DNA from: Tillus elongatus
Taxonomy: Eukaryota > Arthropoda > Insecta > Coleoptera > Cleridae
DNA length: 64,000 bases
Direction: 5' to 3'
NCBI GenBank assembly: GCA_964006375.1
Contig: OZ023265.1
Location: forward strand, 167,364,118-167,428,117
In this document: positions 9,482-21,374 of the stretch, piece after piece
Layout of the letters: the number at the start of each line of letters is the position of its first letter
Position numbering within the stretch: position 1 is the stretch's first letter
The notes under the pieces: model-generated
What the model was told of the DNA's origin: nothing
What the model saw: the letters and a program-made list of their open reading frames with translations, nothing else
Databases searched by the model: none
Position numbers and translations under genes: made by a program

Positions 9482-12001
9482 TACAGGCCATAAGAACCGA
9501 CACAGAGCAGGGGCATGTAGGGGAACCCAAAATATTGTGATTTAACCCAACTTACCCCTATACTAAGTTGCACCCGTGAGAAGTTATAAGCCTTCAAAGG
9601 GGGTTTATAATTATTTTTTAAATCAATATCTAAGTTATGCTTGAACATAGAAGAACTAAATTTCGTACACGTTTTGAGTGTACCAAGAGCAATAATCGAC
9701 AGTAATGAGAATTCAATTCAAGCATTTTAAAGGGTTGATAAGGGATGATTCACCCTTAAAATGTGACAGAATTTTTTAACTTATTGGCGGATTTAAAAAA
9801 AGATTATTTCATATTATGGGGAATTTAATTCTAAAACTTTTATTATTCTTATTAATTTTCAAAAAACTTTGTCGTTTTCAACAAAATTTCGAATAACTAA
9901 ATACACGTATTAGAGCTGTGTTATTTAAAATCATCGAAAATTCAAACGTTAGCTATGAAATTTAACGACAGACGACAATCAGGAAAAAAGTTGTGATAAG
10001 AACTTAAATTATTAAATTTAACAGAAAAACAAACAACTTAAACATGACATTTTAAAAATTTGGTGTTTAAACATTAAAAATATTCTGAAATCTAAGTCAA
10101 AAGAAGATAATTTGGTTACCATACAATGATATAGAAATTTCAGGGATGTACAGGAGGTAATGGTTATAGGCAAAAATTATGGCAGTTAATTAAATTTAAA
10201 ATTTGGAAGACCAGCATTGAAGCTGTGTCATTGTCAAGAAGATTTCGAGCAGTATTTCATTTATTTTTGTATTATATTCGATTCCAAATCGCATCAATTG
10301 CAGACACAAGTTTAATACTTTTTGTAAGATGCATTGTAAAATCTATACACCAATAAACTAATACTAATACTAATAGTAATAAGATAACATTTGCACCGAT
10401 AAATTAGAGGAATTGTTCAAAATGATCACCGTTCTCTGTCATAAATTTATTCTTCGTCGAAAATTGAGGCCTACTCTATCCAACAACTGTTGATTGTTTG
10501 TAATGAGTGTGCATTTATGTGTAATGCGATTCCACAGTTCGGCTCTAGACGCAATTGGCGAGGAATACACTAATTCTTTTAGCATTCCCCAAAGAAAGAA
10601 GTCACATTTGTTGAGGTCTGGCGATCGTGGAGGCCAAACGTGTGGGCAATTATTTCCTCTTCCAATCCATTTATTTGGATACTGGTGGTTTAAATACTCT
10701 CTAACAGCAATACTGAAATGAGGCGGTGCACCATCGTGCATAAACCAATGAACCAGTCTAAGTTGTAGAGGCACCTCATCGAGTAGATCCCGGAGATTGT
10801 TTTGGAGATATTCTAAATAAGTTTCGCCATTTAATCGATCCGGTATAATAACTGGACCAATTAAATACCGATCAATAATAACCATCTAAACATTTATTTC
10901 AAACTCGCGTTGGAAATGTCGAGGAGTTACTGAATGAGGGTTTACGTCAGAATATTCATGATGGTTATGTAAATTTGTAATACCCCTGCGGGTGAAACAA
11001 GCTTTGTCAGTAAATACAATTTTCGTTTGAAAATTAATTTCTTGATGCAAAATAAACTGACAGAAATTCACTCCTTTAACCAAATCTTCCGGTAACAATT
11101 CTTGCACTTTTTCTATATGGTATGGGTACAGTAGATTACGTCTTATTACTCGGTTTGCGATATACCATGTTGTCGAGATAGATTTCTAGTACTAATATGT
11201 GGGTCATCTTCAATTGTATTCATAATAAGTTCTGCATCTTGTGCCCTGGTTGCAGTAGCACGTTCTCGAGTGTTACTGAAAAACTTGCCTGTTTGTCGAG
11301 CTCGTCTTTCAACATTGGCAAATGTTTCTTTATGAGGGATTACACGATTAGGAAATCTCCGATATTCTTCAACACTTCTTCTGTAGTTCCCTTCACAGAA
11401 ACCCAACACCAATAGCATGTCAACTTGTTCGCTAAATGAAAACTTTCCGGTCATTTTCACAACACTCAGCAAATATTACTAAAATAAAATTACTTATCTT
11501 CCTGATTGTCAAGTCTGACGGTAAATTTCATAGCCAACGTTTGAATTTCCGATGATTTTAAATAACACAGCTCTAATACGTGTCTTTAGTTATTCGGAAT
11601 TTTGTTGAAAACGACAAAGGTCTTTGAACATTAATGGGAGTAATAAAAGTTTTATAATTAAATTCCCCATAAAATGTAATAATAGATTTTAAATCCGCCA
11701 ATAGGTTAAACAATTCTGTCACATTTTAAGGGTGAATCAACCCTTTAAAATCATTTAATGGAATTCTTATTACTGTCTATTATTGCTCTTTGTGCAATCA
11801 CAACGTGTACCAAATTTAGTTCTTCTAAGTTCAAGCATAACTGAGCTATATATTTTTTTCGAAATTAGAAACCCCACTTTGAAGGACTATAACTTCTCAG
11901 GGGTGCAACTTAGTATAGGGGTAAGTTGCGTTAAATCACAATATTTTGGGTTCCACTACATGCCCCTGCTCTATGTCGGTCCTTATGCGAATCACCCTGT
12001 A
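9482..12001 (-). mobile_element. Tc1/mariner-superfamily transposon with about 500-bp TIRs and TA target duplication
   Basis: The termini are TACAGG at 9482 and CCTGTA at 11996, with TA on both sides. The left arm (about 9484-9985) and the right arm (about 11515-11999) are inverted copies over nearly their whole length. Matching blocks include GCAGGGGCATGTAG, AACCCAAAATATTGTGATTT, GAGAAGTTATA, AAAGGGTTGAT and TTAGAGCTGTGTTATTTAAA. The element is about 2.5 kb, with one transposase pseudogene on the minus strand between the arms. A solo fragment of the right TIR recurs at 38766-38923. Confidence 0.85.
10439..11454 (-). pseudogene. Transposase of the long-TIR element (DUF4817 HTH + DDE), inactivated
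   Basis: The start ATG is at 11454. The DUF4817-type N-terminus (MTGKFSFSEQVDMLLVLGF, EEYRRFPNRVIPHKETF, VERRARQTGKFF) is followed by a second DNA-binding region (STRNLSRQHGISQT). A frame break follows at about 11146-11107. The DDE core then gives IVFTDKACFTRRG (first Asp) and HFQREFEINV, and an in-frame TAG at about 10886 where relatives have Trp. The second block is WFMHDGAPPHFS and the third RSPDLNKCDFFLWG. Between the second Asp and the Asp of NKCDFF I count 43 residues, longer than the 34 of classical mariner or the 41 of the other copies here. The protein ends near LNFRRRINL. It is inactive because of at least one frameshift and one stop. Confidence 0.85.
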
Positions 12002-12037
12002 TAGCATGGTCTTTCCTCGGGCAATATGCATACCAAG
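12002..12037 (+). repeat. TA-core family segment between transposon and LINE-B
   Basis: GGTCTTTCCTCGGGCAATAT matches the body of the TA-core family (consensus GGTCTTTCCCAAGGCAACAT). It links the DNA transposon on the left with the LINE-B 3' end on the right. Confidence 0.55.
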
Positions 12038-13940
12038 TTTTTTTATATTTCAGCAACACACCACGAGAGCTTACAGCCTAAATACTATCGTACCGTGGGT
12101 GTCGACAAGGTGGAAAGGGGCAACTTGTTAATTATGGACTTTAAGGTTTGGAGGTTCGGAGGAGAAGGAAAAACATGTGCCGGCAAGGAATTCCACAACT
12201 TGGAAGTCCTCGGGACAAAAGAGCGGGCATAACAAGATGTTCTATGCCTGGTGACCTGGACAGTAAAAGGGTGCATTCGCTATGTTCCCCTGGTAGATCC
12301 GTTGGGGGCAGCAGGTGGAGGAACTACGGAAGAAAGCTCTTCTAAACAGTGCCCGTGAAGATATCTATAAAAGAGAGAGAGGTCACCAACGGCACGTCGA
12401 TGGGCAAGGAATGTCAGCATTTGGGTGAGGGTGGGGTCACCGATGAGACCTATAGCTCTCTCCTGAATGGAGTCCAGGATAGCAAGTGTAGAAGCGACAG
12501 CGGCACCCCAGATGTGGGAGCAGTATTCGAGGTTTGGCCTTATTTGTGAAGTATATAAGGTATAGAGATTAGCTGGTGAAAAGTATTTACGAACCCGGAA
12601 GAGGAAACCTAATTTCTTAGCAGCCGCTTCTGCAATTGATGTGAAATGTTGGTGCCAATTGAGATTTCGATCCACATAAATGCCAACAAGTGAAAAGGAC
12701 TCATTACTTTGAATAACTTGGTTGTTCATTTGATGGGTCTAGGGCTGGTGTATCTCTCATGAGATAGAAAGCAAGACTGAGATTTGGGGTTTAATTGTAC
12801 AATATTTCTACTTACCCACTCTAATATTTTTTGGAGATCCACGGAGACAGAACCCTCCATGAGTCTGCGATCCTCATCTAATTGGGCTAAAGAGACAGGC
12901 TTAGAATATTGCATATTTGAATGGAGGATACTGTTGTCCGCGTAACTGTGAACTGGGTTGGATGTGCTAGAGAGGTCATTGATGTGGAGAAGAAACAAAG
13001 TAGGGGCTAAAGCTGAACCTTGAGGAACTCCTGGATTAATTGGATACAGTTTAGAGAAATGGCCATCCACTGCAAAAGAAATGCTCCGGTTTGAGAGGAA
13101 ATTTGCTGTCCAGGTACAGAGTTTTGGTGGTAGGCCATAGGCCGGAAGTTTATTAAGCAGCAGTGCGTACCAGACCTGGACGAATGCTTTGGATATGTCT
13201 AGAGCGACACTGGGTTTCACCGTGTAGTTCCATAGACTTGTTCCAGGAATGGGTAAGAAAGGAAAGGAGGTCGGCAGTTGATCTGCGCTGACGGAATACA
13301 TACTGCATGTCATAGATTAGACTGTGTTTTTCAAGAAATTTTTACTAATTCGGTGTTTATATACTTTTCCATCACTCTCGAGACGACTGAAAATAGAGAA
13401 ATAGACCTGTAGTTGCTAGGAAGCGCTTTGGATCCTTTCTTGGAGACGGGTTGTACTCGAGCACTTTTTCAGTTACTAGGGAATATGCCTCTATTGTAAG
13501 ATGTCTGAGACAGACGAGTCAGGACAGGAGCAAGTTCTGGTGCGCATTTTTTGAGAACAATTGCTGGGATCTCGTCAAGGTCAGAGGCTTTCCTTATATT
13601 AAGAGAAAAGAGATATTTCGTACCTTTTTAGTTTTCAAAATGATATCCGTCATTTTCTGCGCGACATTGGGGACTGTTTGTGGTTGAACATTTGGAGGTG
13701 GGTTGAGAGTAGAATTGCCGGCGAGCAACGAGGCAAAAAGTTCAGCCTTGCCCAGGCCGGTAGAAACAATTTCATCCCTTGAAACAAGAGGTGGGAACGT
13801 GCTATTGCAGAAATTATTCCCAATAGATTTAGCAAGAGTCCAGAAGGGTTTGCTGCCGTTGGAGCTTGAGAGGACTTTGTTTTTGATGTGGTTATTAAAC
13901 GAGTTTTTTGCCTCAGAAATAATGCGAACATAGCGGACAT
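12038..13940 (-). mobile_element. LINE-B: 5'-truncated copy of the LINE-A family, reverse transcriptase dead
   Basis: Minus-strand LINE of the same family as LINE-A, but retaining the RT core that LINE-A lacks. RT blocks in order: ALDISKAFVQVWYALLLNKL, NPGVPQGSALAP, VHSYADNSILHS, FSLVGIYVDRNLNWHQHF, SQIRPNLEYCSHIWGAA and RTSKLWNSLPAHVFPSP. The catalytic YADD is YADN here. Frames are broken near 12280 and 12726 and again in the N-terminal part. The 5' truncation is at about 13935, inside the linker before RT. A poly-T run (3' tail in sense) lies at about 12039-12045. Confidence 0.85.
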
Positions 13941-14793
13941 AACATAAATTTGATCAAAATAAGTTTGAAGTCGTAGGCTTCAGGTTATCTGGATTTATCT
14001 TCTCAATTCCCGATAAATTTTTTCGAATATAATTTCCTGTTAGTGGTACAACTCTGTTTGGTAGGCTTTCAGGAGTTTGGCAATTTTCTCTTTCGGCAGT
14101 AATGCTTTCTTTAGCCTTGTTCTTTACGACTTTACTTTTTGTTACCGGTTTATATCTACGTCTGTTGTATGCTTATTTGTATGTAAACTTTACCACACAG
14201 TCACTACTTGAAATAGTTTTTAATTTTTTTATTGCTTTATTGCATGTGCACAGTTCCTTTGCGTTGTTGCATTTTTGCTTTGTTGTCTGAGCATATTTTT
14301 AGGTTGTCTATATTTTCTCCAGGCTTCTACATTTTTCCTTTGATGACGCGGTTGTGTTAACTTTAATATTTCTGATGTAATCTATTTGAAAAAAAGTATA
14401 ATAAATTAAAAAATAAATAAACGCTTGTCAGAAAAATACACAAATCAAAATTAGAAGAACCTGTCTAATAAAATGCCAGTAATGATTATCACCAGGTTCC
14501 AATTACCTGTAACTTTCCATGACACAGTAATCGAAAACAAAGTGTACGTGAACTATTTCAAGAATATATTTTTATTGTAAGTATTCAGTGATGTCTTAAG
14601 AATTTCCCATTGCAAAATATTGCTGTTTACACTTGTTTAAAAAACAACTTACATTATTATTCATTTAGAACAATTTATATATGTAAATACACTTATAAAT
14701 ACATATACATATATACATTATAATAAGGAGGACAAAACGATTTATTATGCATAAAATTATTTGTTTACTCGCTTGATGGAAAGGTGTTTTTTT
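13941..14793. other. No gene recognised; one open minus-strand frame
   Basis: On the minus strand 13958-14185 is an open frame without a Met start, rich in Lys/Arg (for example RRRYKPVTKSKVVKNKAK), ending at a TGA. It has no recognised domain and its length is not exceptional for the window. The rest is AT-rich sequence. Confidence 0.3.
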
Positions 14794-15792
<999 letters not shown>

Positions 15793-15872
15793 GTTTTTTA
15801 TCGTATAGTTTTATTTTTGTCAGCTTATTGTACATAAAAAAGAAAATTATAAACACGTTCCTTTCTTTTTAG

Positions 15873-15983
15873 GGCGGGAAAGGACGTTACGTGTCTACAC
15901 CGCGGGTACACGATATCAATGGCTTTATGTTTATTCCAGAGGGTGACACGTACAAGTATCAGTTTGATCAAAAACACTGTTAA
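15873..15983 (+). CDS. Candidate terminal exon of an unrecognised host gene
   Basis: A strong 3' splice site (pyrimidine-rich CCTTTCTTTTTAG) is followed immediately by an open frame GGKGRYVSTPRVHDINGF, then MFIPEGDTYKYQFDQKHC and a TAA stop. It is 36 codons long and much less AT-rich than its surroundings. The composition looks protein-like and unlike the transposon frames nearby. No domain is recognised. No partner exon was found upstream in the window, where TEs occupy most of the sequence, and no AATAAA follows closely. It could be chance or a fragment of an unrecognised element. Confidence 0.35.
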   Translation, partial: GGKGRYVSTPRVHDINGFMFIPEGDTYKYQFDQKHC

Positions 15984-16100
15984 GAGTTTTTAAGTTGTTC
16001 TAGTACAATGTATATTGTATATATGTCTCCATTCCAAAATTCATCAGCAGGAGATGGTTGTGCAAGACGAAGATCCAGAGGTAGTCCTAATATCTGAACA
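15984..16100. other. No gene; spacer to RNase H LINE fragment
   Basis: Short AT-rich spacer, possibly 3' untranslated sequence of the preceding candidate exon. Confidence 0.3.
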
Positions 16101-16930
16101 GTCCATGCAACGGTCTTTAAGGCCGAAATGTACGCCATCCTGCGGGAGAACAAGAGGGGCTACACCAACAAGCTGATCCTCATAGCCACAGACAGCCCTA
16201 ATTGGCCCACGGGTAAATTCCTGGCTGATGAGTGAGTGCCGAGACGAGACGAGCGACCTGGCTGGGCAGAATGAGGTGACCCTCATCTGGGTGCCGGGCC
16301 ACTCGGGGGTCAAAGGCAATGAAGAAGCTGACAGTCTCGCGAAGAGAGGGTCAGCAGAACCATTTATGAGACCAGAACCGGCTCTGGGCGCGACAAAGAG
16401 TACTGCCAGGGGATCCATTAATTCCTGGATCAGAAACCAACACTAGGTGTACTGGGCAGACTGTCCAGAGTTCAGACATGGGAAGCCAATAATTGACGAA
16501 CCCAGTTCAAAGAGAGCTGCGGAGCTGCTAAATCTTAGCAGAGTACAGCTCAGAAACATAACAGGATTCTTGACGGGACACATGGCGGTCAAGAAACACC
16601 TGCATAAAATGGGGCGGTTCGAGGGAGACCGGGCATGCAGACCCTGCGGCGAGGGGCAGGAATCAGCCCAGCACATCTTGTGCTAGTGTAAAGCTCTGGA
16701 CCGCAAACGACAACTGATCTACGGACAGCCTAGACCGGAGACAGAGCAATATAAAACTTCACCCTACCAAATGCTGTGCAGGCTAGTTCAAGGCACAGTG
16801 GTTTTGGAATGGGTGGAGAAGACAAAGGGCATGCACAATAAGCCAAAGGCTGCGGTGCTATCGGGACGGCAAAGACGCGGACCAGCCCTGAAGGAGAAAA
16901 AAATAAGTAAATACATAAATACATAAAATA
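16101..16930 (+). mobile_element. 5'-truncated RNase H LINE (LINE-R) copy 1, decayed
   Basis: The 3' end of a LINE of the I/R1/LOA group (RNase H after RT). Relative to the copy at 20234 it starts inside RNase H (CAACGGTCTTTAAGGCCGAA, the catalytic Glu block) and has internal deletions before 16210. It keeps VTLIWVPGHSGVKGNEEAD (last Asp), has a stop at 16444, and resumes with LLNLSRVQLRNITGFLTGH and a zinc-knuckle-like CRPCGEGQESAQHILC (first Cys by comparison). It ends with an A-rich tail (AAATACATAAATACATAAAA). No clear target duplication was found. Confidence 0.8.
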
Positions 16931-17632
16931 AATAAAAAACGTAAGATTTGCAAAATTCTTAGTCTTACTTTGACACTTTTAATAAGCATTGTTTGTCTAA
17001 GTAGAATTTTGGGGGCACAGGTAAACGGTTATTTTTACGTTACCACAGTACAAGTTCTCTGCTAAATAACCGAATAAGGAACTCATTTTATTCACCTAGC
17101 AACTGCAAATATGCCAATTAAAATCTGTTTTAAGGAAATTCTGATCAAGTTTTTTTCTGAAATAGGAAATAAAGTGAAGTTGTTGCAGAAATAAGCTTTT
17201 CGGTTTGTACGTGTCTTAAGCTTAACGTTAAGACTTTTATAGGCTAAGTTTAATATTTTATTTCATTTAAATAACTTCAAAACAACTCCCAATGTGCTTC
17301 TTCTTGCGTTAAATAACTCAAACAAAACATTATAAGTTTTTAGCATATATTAAGTCATGGCATAATTTAGTTTTATTACACACGGCTTGAGATTTCAAAA
17401 CAGCTTAACGTTTCGTATAAACTTTCGCCAACTGAACCGTGAAATATGGATAAAGCAAAAAATGAATCTCCTGCGTAACCGACTCATAATCCCATCGGGT
17501 TTAATTTGGTTTATATACTTCAGGACTTTGACCTACTTAAACGAAAACCCTTATATTGCGCGAATACGTTGTGCTGAAGTATCCTGATTAAATTTGTTTT
17601 CAGTTTCCATTTTTTGTGGGCTTAGCAATCAA
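16931..17632. other. No gene recognised
   Basis: AT-rich sequence. A 66-codon plus-strand frame at 17387-17587 has no recognised domain and is not convincing. Confidence 0.4.
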
Positions 17633-18075
17633 ACGCAATTTGTGGATGTGTGGAGAAAAATTAAAATTCTAAAGGTGTGTCCTTGTGTTTGGGCAAGCTG
17701 AACGATTTACACACCTGCAAAATTACTTAAAGTTGCTGTAACCGTGTAAGCGACGATATTAAGTACGTTAAACGTTAGTAACTTCATTTCAAAGCTTACA
17801 CCCTACAATAGTCAATTAACATGTATGGTAGCTTTACCTCTCGATTCTATTGAAATTATTTCTACAAAATGGACGGTGAAAGTTTTGATTTTCTACCAAC
17901 TAAACCAAATTCATCATAATCCTCATCAAAGTCTAGTGATGTCGCCTTCTTATCGCAACCACAACATCTGTCTCTGGCACCTCTTTTCATTTCATTGTCG
18001 CTTAATATCGTGCCTATGATTTTACCTGGTTAGTATTGTTGTTTTTTTTTACTTGCTGGTAAGCTGTATAACGTT
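17633..18075 (+). repeat. Direct repeat, copy 1 (about 440 bp)
   Basis: Nearly the same sequence as 18950-19392: both contain AATTTGTGGATGTGTGGA, TCCTTGTGTTTGGGCAAGCT, GTTGCTGTAACCGTGTAAG, CCTCTCGATTCTATTGAA and end in GGTAAGCTGTATAAC. It has no reading frame. The sequence following copy 1 after the fold-back insert (about 18350-18440) matches the sequence following LINE-2 at 21660-21750, so both copies are longer repeats split by insertions. Confidence 0.8.
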
Positions 18076-18332
18076 AAGTGAGTGGTGAACGTGTCGCCAC
18101 CTAGTTCGGAACCAAGTACTATGTTGTCAAGCCCGCTCCAAATAACACAGTGTTAAAAATAGAGACGGTATACAACTAACTAACAATTTAAAAAATTGTT
18201 AGCCCTGGCCCATTTCTACCCCAATATAGGGACAAAGTATGTAAGACTAGATGCATTCTTACAACAATTAGAAGAGCTCTAATGAGAGCGAAACCGGTCT
18301 ACGGTTCTAATTGTTGCGAGAATGCATCTAGT
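18076..18332 (-). mobile_element. Fold-back family member inserted with 12-bp flanking duplication
   Basis: A 257-bp insert flanked on both sides by CTGTATAACGTT (18064-18075 and 18333-18344). Its content is reverse-complement of the family at 7832-8830 (GTTAGCCCTGGCCCATTTCT, CCCCAATATAGGGACAAAGT). Its right part folds into a stem: ACTAGATGCATTCTTACAAC pairs with GTTGCGAGAATGCATCTAGT around AGAGCTCTAATGAGAGCG. It is non-coding. Confidence 0.75.
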
Positions 18333-18459
18333 CTGTATAACGTTCTTGTATTAACTTTTATGCATATGTTTTCTGGAATTTACGGTTTCCTTGATTCTGG
18401 CTTCTTTTTGCCCAGTGAACCGAATAAAAATCACTGTTTCAATCGCGCAACGTTTTCAG

Positions 18460-18533
18460 GCGCCTGGCATAAAACTCGAAAAACTGGTCGAATTTAACCC
18501 CAACACAATAAGAATTAGCAGATTAGGCGGCCG
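18460..18533 (+). CDS. Candidate internal exon of an unrecognised gene
   Basis: A 74-bp segment between an acceptor-like GCAACGTTTTCAG and a donor GTAAGA. It reads APGIKLEKLVEFNPNTIRIS then RLGGR in one open frame, leaving two bases into the next codon. The composition is protein-like. The upstream 100 bp resembles the repeat at 21660-21750, but the similarity stops just before the acceptor. No domain was recognised and no neighbouring exon identified, so this is a weak call. Confidence 0.25.
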
Positions 18534-18541
18534 GTAAGAGA

Positions 18542-18563
18542 CAAAATGTCAGCTGACATTTTG
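18542..18563. repeat. Perfect 22-bp palindrome
   Basis: CAAAATGTCAG followed directly by its exact reverse complement CTGACATTTTG, just downstream of the exon-like segment. It may be a binding site or chance. Confidence 0.5.
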
Positions 18564-18689
18564 GCCGCTGTTGCCATCTTTCAACCAGGATGATCGCGGT
18601 TAATTCCCCTGTGAGTCAAAATCAATATGCATGATTTTAAAAGATAATCATTATCACCCCAACCACACCAAACTGCAACAGGCTCTGAA

Positions 18690-18949
18690 CTAAGGTATTA
18701 TAAAAACCGTACCGATTTTTGCCAATGGTTACTACCAAAGATCTTCAGTTCCATCGATCGATTCTCTGGACCGATGAAGATGCATTCAAAAGCAACAGGG
18801 AGGTCAACATTCACAAAGCCCATTACTGGCCTCAAGAGAATCCTCACTGGCTGCGAGAAGTGTACAACCGGCATTTGTGGAGTCTCAACACATGGTGTGG
18901 CCCCATCGGGTGCCATATCATTGGACCCTACTTTTTCAATGACATCCTA
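18690..18949 (+). pseudogene. Tc1/mariner-superfamily transposase fragment (first catalytic Asp region)
   Basis: A plus-strand frame reads LQFHRSILWTDEDAFKSNRE, then VNIHKAHYWPQENPHWLREV and WCGPIGCHIIGPYFF. This is the block around the first catalytic Asp of insect DDE_3-type transposases (usual form ILFTDE ... VNLHN ... WCGIIG ... GPYFF). The second and third acidic blocks and the DNA-binding domain are absent. It is cut at about 18950, where direct repeat copy 2 begins. Confidence 0.7.
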
Positions 18950-19392
18950 TCCAATTTGTGGATGTGTGGATAAAATTAAAATTCTAAAGGTGTATCCTTG
19001 TGTTTGGGCAAGCTGAATAATTTGCACATCTGCAAAATTACGTAAAGTTGCTGTAACCGTGTAAGAGACGATGTTAAGTACGTTAAACGTTAGTAACTTC
19101 ATTTCAAAGCTTACACCATACAATAGTCAATTAGCATGTAGGGTAGCTTTACCTCTCGATTCTATTGAAGTTTTTTCTACAAACTGGACGGTGAAAGTTT
19201 GATTTTATACCAACTAAAATATTGTGATCCAAATTCATCATAATCCTCATCAAAGTCTAGCGATGTCGCCGTCTTATCACAACCACAACATCCGTCTAGC
19301 ACCTCTTTTCATTTCGTTGTAGCTTAATATCGTATATATGATTTTACCTGGTTAATATTGCTGTTTTTTCGCTTGCTGGTAAGCTGTATAAC
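18950..19392 (+). repeat. Direct repeat, copy 2 (about 440 bp)
   Basis: Second copy of the 17633-18075 sequence, about 95% similar by eye. It is interrupted after GGTAAGCTGTATAAC by LINE-2, and its continuation is found at 21656-21780. Confidence 0.8.
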
Positions 19393-20233
19393 ATTTCGAA
19401 AGTGTTTGATGCAGTCAACCATTCCCTTTTATTGCAAAAATTGGAGCATTATGGCATAAGAGGAAATGCATATTTATTGCTAAATAGCTACCTGTCTGGG
19501 AGAAGCCAGGCTGTCAGGAGACGATAGGGAGGTAAGCACTACATGTCTGGATTTTAAGCCGTGTCGAGCGGCGTGCCGCAGGGCAGCATATGGGGCCCCG
19601 TTTTGTTTACAATTTTTCTTAACGATATTGTTTATGATCTCCAACAATACCACTTAACTTTGTACGCAGATGACACCACTCCTGCGATCTCAGGGGAGAG
19701 TTTTAAAGAGCCTGGTGCTGCATCTAACGTGTGTGTGTCTCAGGTTTCAGCCTGGTGTTCGCGAAATGGTCTGGTTCTTAACACGCGGAAGACTGAAACG
19801 CTTCTTTTTTCTCCGGTGGGTGTGCATCCGAATCTGAGCCTATATGTGAGGTCTGATAACAATTCAATAAGACAGGGCACGTCTTTAAAGTTTTTGGGGC
19901 TCCATCTAGATTCTAACTGGGGTGTCCATGTTAGCCATGTGGTGACCTCTCTTGTGTCCAGGAATTACGCGTTGCTGCAGCTGAGGAATTCCTTGAGTGC
20001 TCAGGCGTTGTTGACATGCTACTATGGTGGTGTCAACTGTCTCCTGGCATATGATTTGCTGTGTTGGTTCTGTTGATGCAGAAGAGAATTGTCCGCACAT
20101 GTTTGGCCTGCCGTCTTCCGCGTCTTGTAGACCATTATTTATACGGTATGGCATTTTAACGGTGACGTGCCTATATATGCTTGAGGTGCTTTGTTATTTC
20201 AGATATTACAGCGTATGAAACAAGACAGGCAAG
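19393..20233 (+). pseudogene. LINE-2 reverse transcriptase, 5'-truncated, first part
   Basis: The RT of a non-LTR retrotransposon. It starts abruptly at ISKVFDAVNHSLLLQKLEHY (RT block with the first catalytic Asp). It continues after a stop near 19528 and frame slips as SSGVPQGSIWGPVLFTIFLN, YADDTTPAISGESF (catalytic Asp-Asp intact), KTETLLFSPVG and SLKFLGLHLDSNWGVH. Beyond a stop at about 20074 the frame breaks. ICLRCFVISDITAYETRQAR at about 20180 is the last piece before the nested insertion. The remaining C-terminus is at 21387-21588. Confidence 0.85.
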
Positions 20234-21374
20234 AGGACTATACAGACTAGCCTGCAATGGTAGATTGAAGATCAACCCAGGCTTCAGGGGCCACTGCAAA
20301 ATTCAGGAGATCGTGAAGGAGCCCATGCTTGAAATGAGGTCAGACTTCGCGAGCCCGCGAATGTGCAAGGAAAACAACTTTACAGTGGAAATCCCTGATC
20401 GCGAGGCATGGCGGGAGGAGACGCCGGGCATGCCACGGGACGCGCTCGTCTGGTTCACGGACGGATCTGGCGGGGAGCGTGGGACGGGGGCAGGTGTTTA
20501 CTCGGAAGGACCGAGGGTAAGTCATAGTATTTCCCTCGGAGCCCATGCAACGGTGTTTCAGGCCGAGATGTACGCCATCCTGCACTGTGTGCGGGAGAAC
20601 AAGAGGAGGGGCTACACCAACAAGCGGATCCTCATAGCCACAGACAGCCAGGCAGCCCTTAAGGCACTAAGTAGCCCACGGGTAAATTCCTGGCTGGTGA
20701 GTGAGTGCCGAGACGAGACGAGCGACCTGGCTGGGCAGAATGAGGTGACCCTCATCTGGGTGCCGGGTCACTCGGGGGTTAAAGGCAATGAAGAAGCTGA
20801 CAGTCTCGCGAAGAGAGGGTCAGCAGAACCATTTATGGGACCAGAACCGGCTCTGGGCGTGTCAAAGAGCACTGCCAGGGGAGCCATTAAGTCCTGGGTC
20901 AGAAACCAACACAAGGTGTACTGGGCGGACTGTCCAGGGCTCAGACATGGGAAGTCAATAATTGACGGACCCAGTTCAAAGAGAGCTGTGGAGCTGCTAA
21001 ACCTTAGCAGAGGACAGCTCAGAAACACAACAGGTCTCTTGACGGGACACATGGCCGTCAAGAAACACCTGCATAAAATGGGGCGGTTCGAAGGGGACCT
21101 CGCATGCAGACTCTGCGGCGAGGGGGAGAAATCAGCCCAGCACATCTTGTGTGAGTGTAAAGCTCTGGACCGGAAAAGACAACTGATCTACGGTCACTCT
21201 AGACCGGAGACAGAGCAATATAAAACTTCACCCTACCAATCGCTGTGCAGACTAGTTCAAGGCACAGTGATCTTGGAATGGGTGGAGTAAGACTAAGGGT
21301 ATGCACAATCAACCAAGGGTTGCGGTGCTATCGGGGCGGCAAGGCCGCGGACGAGCCCTGAGGGAACAAAAAAA
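20234..21374 (+). mobile_element. RNase H LINE (LINE-R) copy 2, nested in LINE-2
   Basis: A 5'-truncated insertion flanked by a 12-bp duplication AAGACAGGCAAG (20222-20233 and 21375-21386), ending in an A run. Its coding sequence is the RNase H and C-terminal region in one open frame to a TAA at 21290. RNase H acidic residues are all present: VWFTDGSGG, QAEMYAIL, IATDSQAALK and GHSGVKGNEEADSLAKR. A zinc-knuckle-like CRLCGEGEKSAQHILCEC follows. The open frame begins at 20181 within LINE-2, so the predicted 369-residue protein is a chimera created by insertion. RT is absent. Confidence 0.9.

Noticed and set aside
12038..13950. Target duplication for LINE-B (GCATACCAA versus ACATAACATAAA)
   Set aside because: The match is imperfect and short; not claimed.
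17387..17587. 66-codon plus-strand frame
   Set aside because: Length and composition are within chance expectation for AT-rich sequence.
20181..21290. Single 369-residue gene
   Set aside because: The target-site duplication at 20222/21375 shows the frame is a fusion of two LINEs created by insertion.
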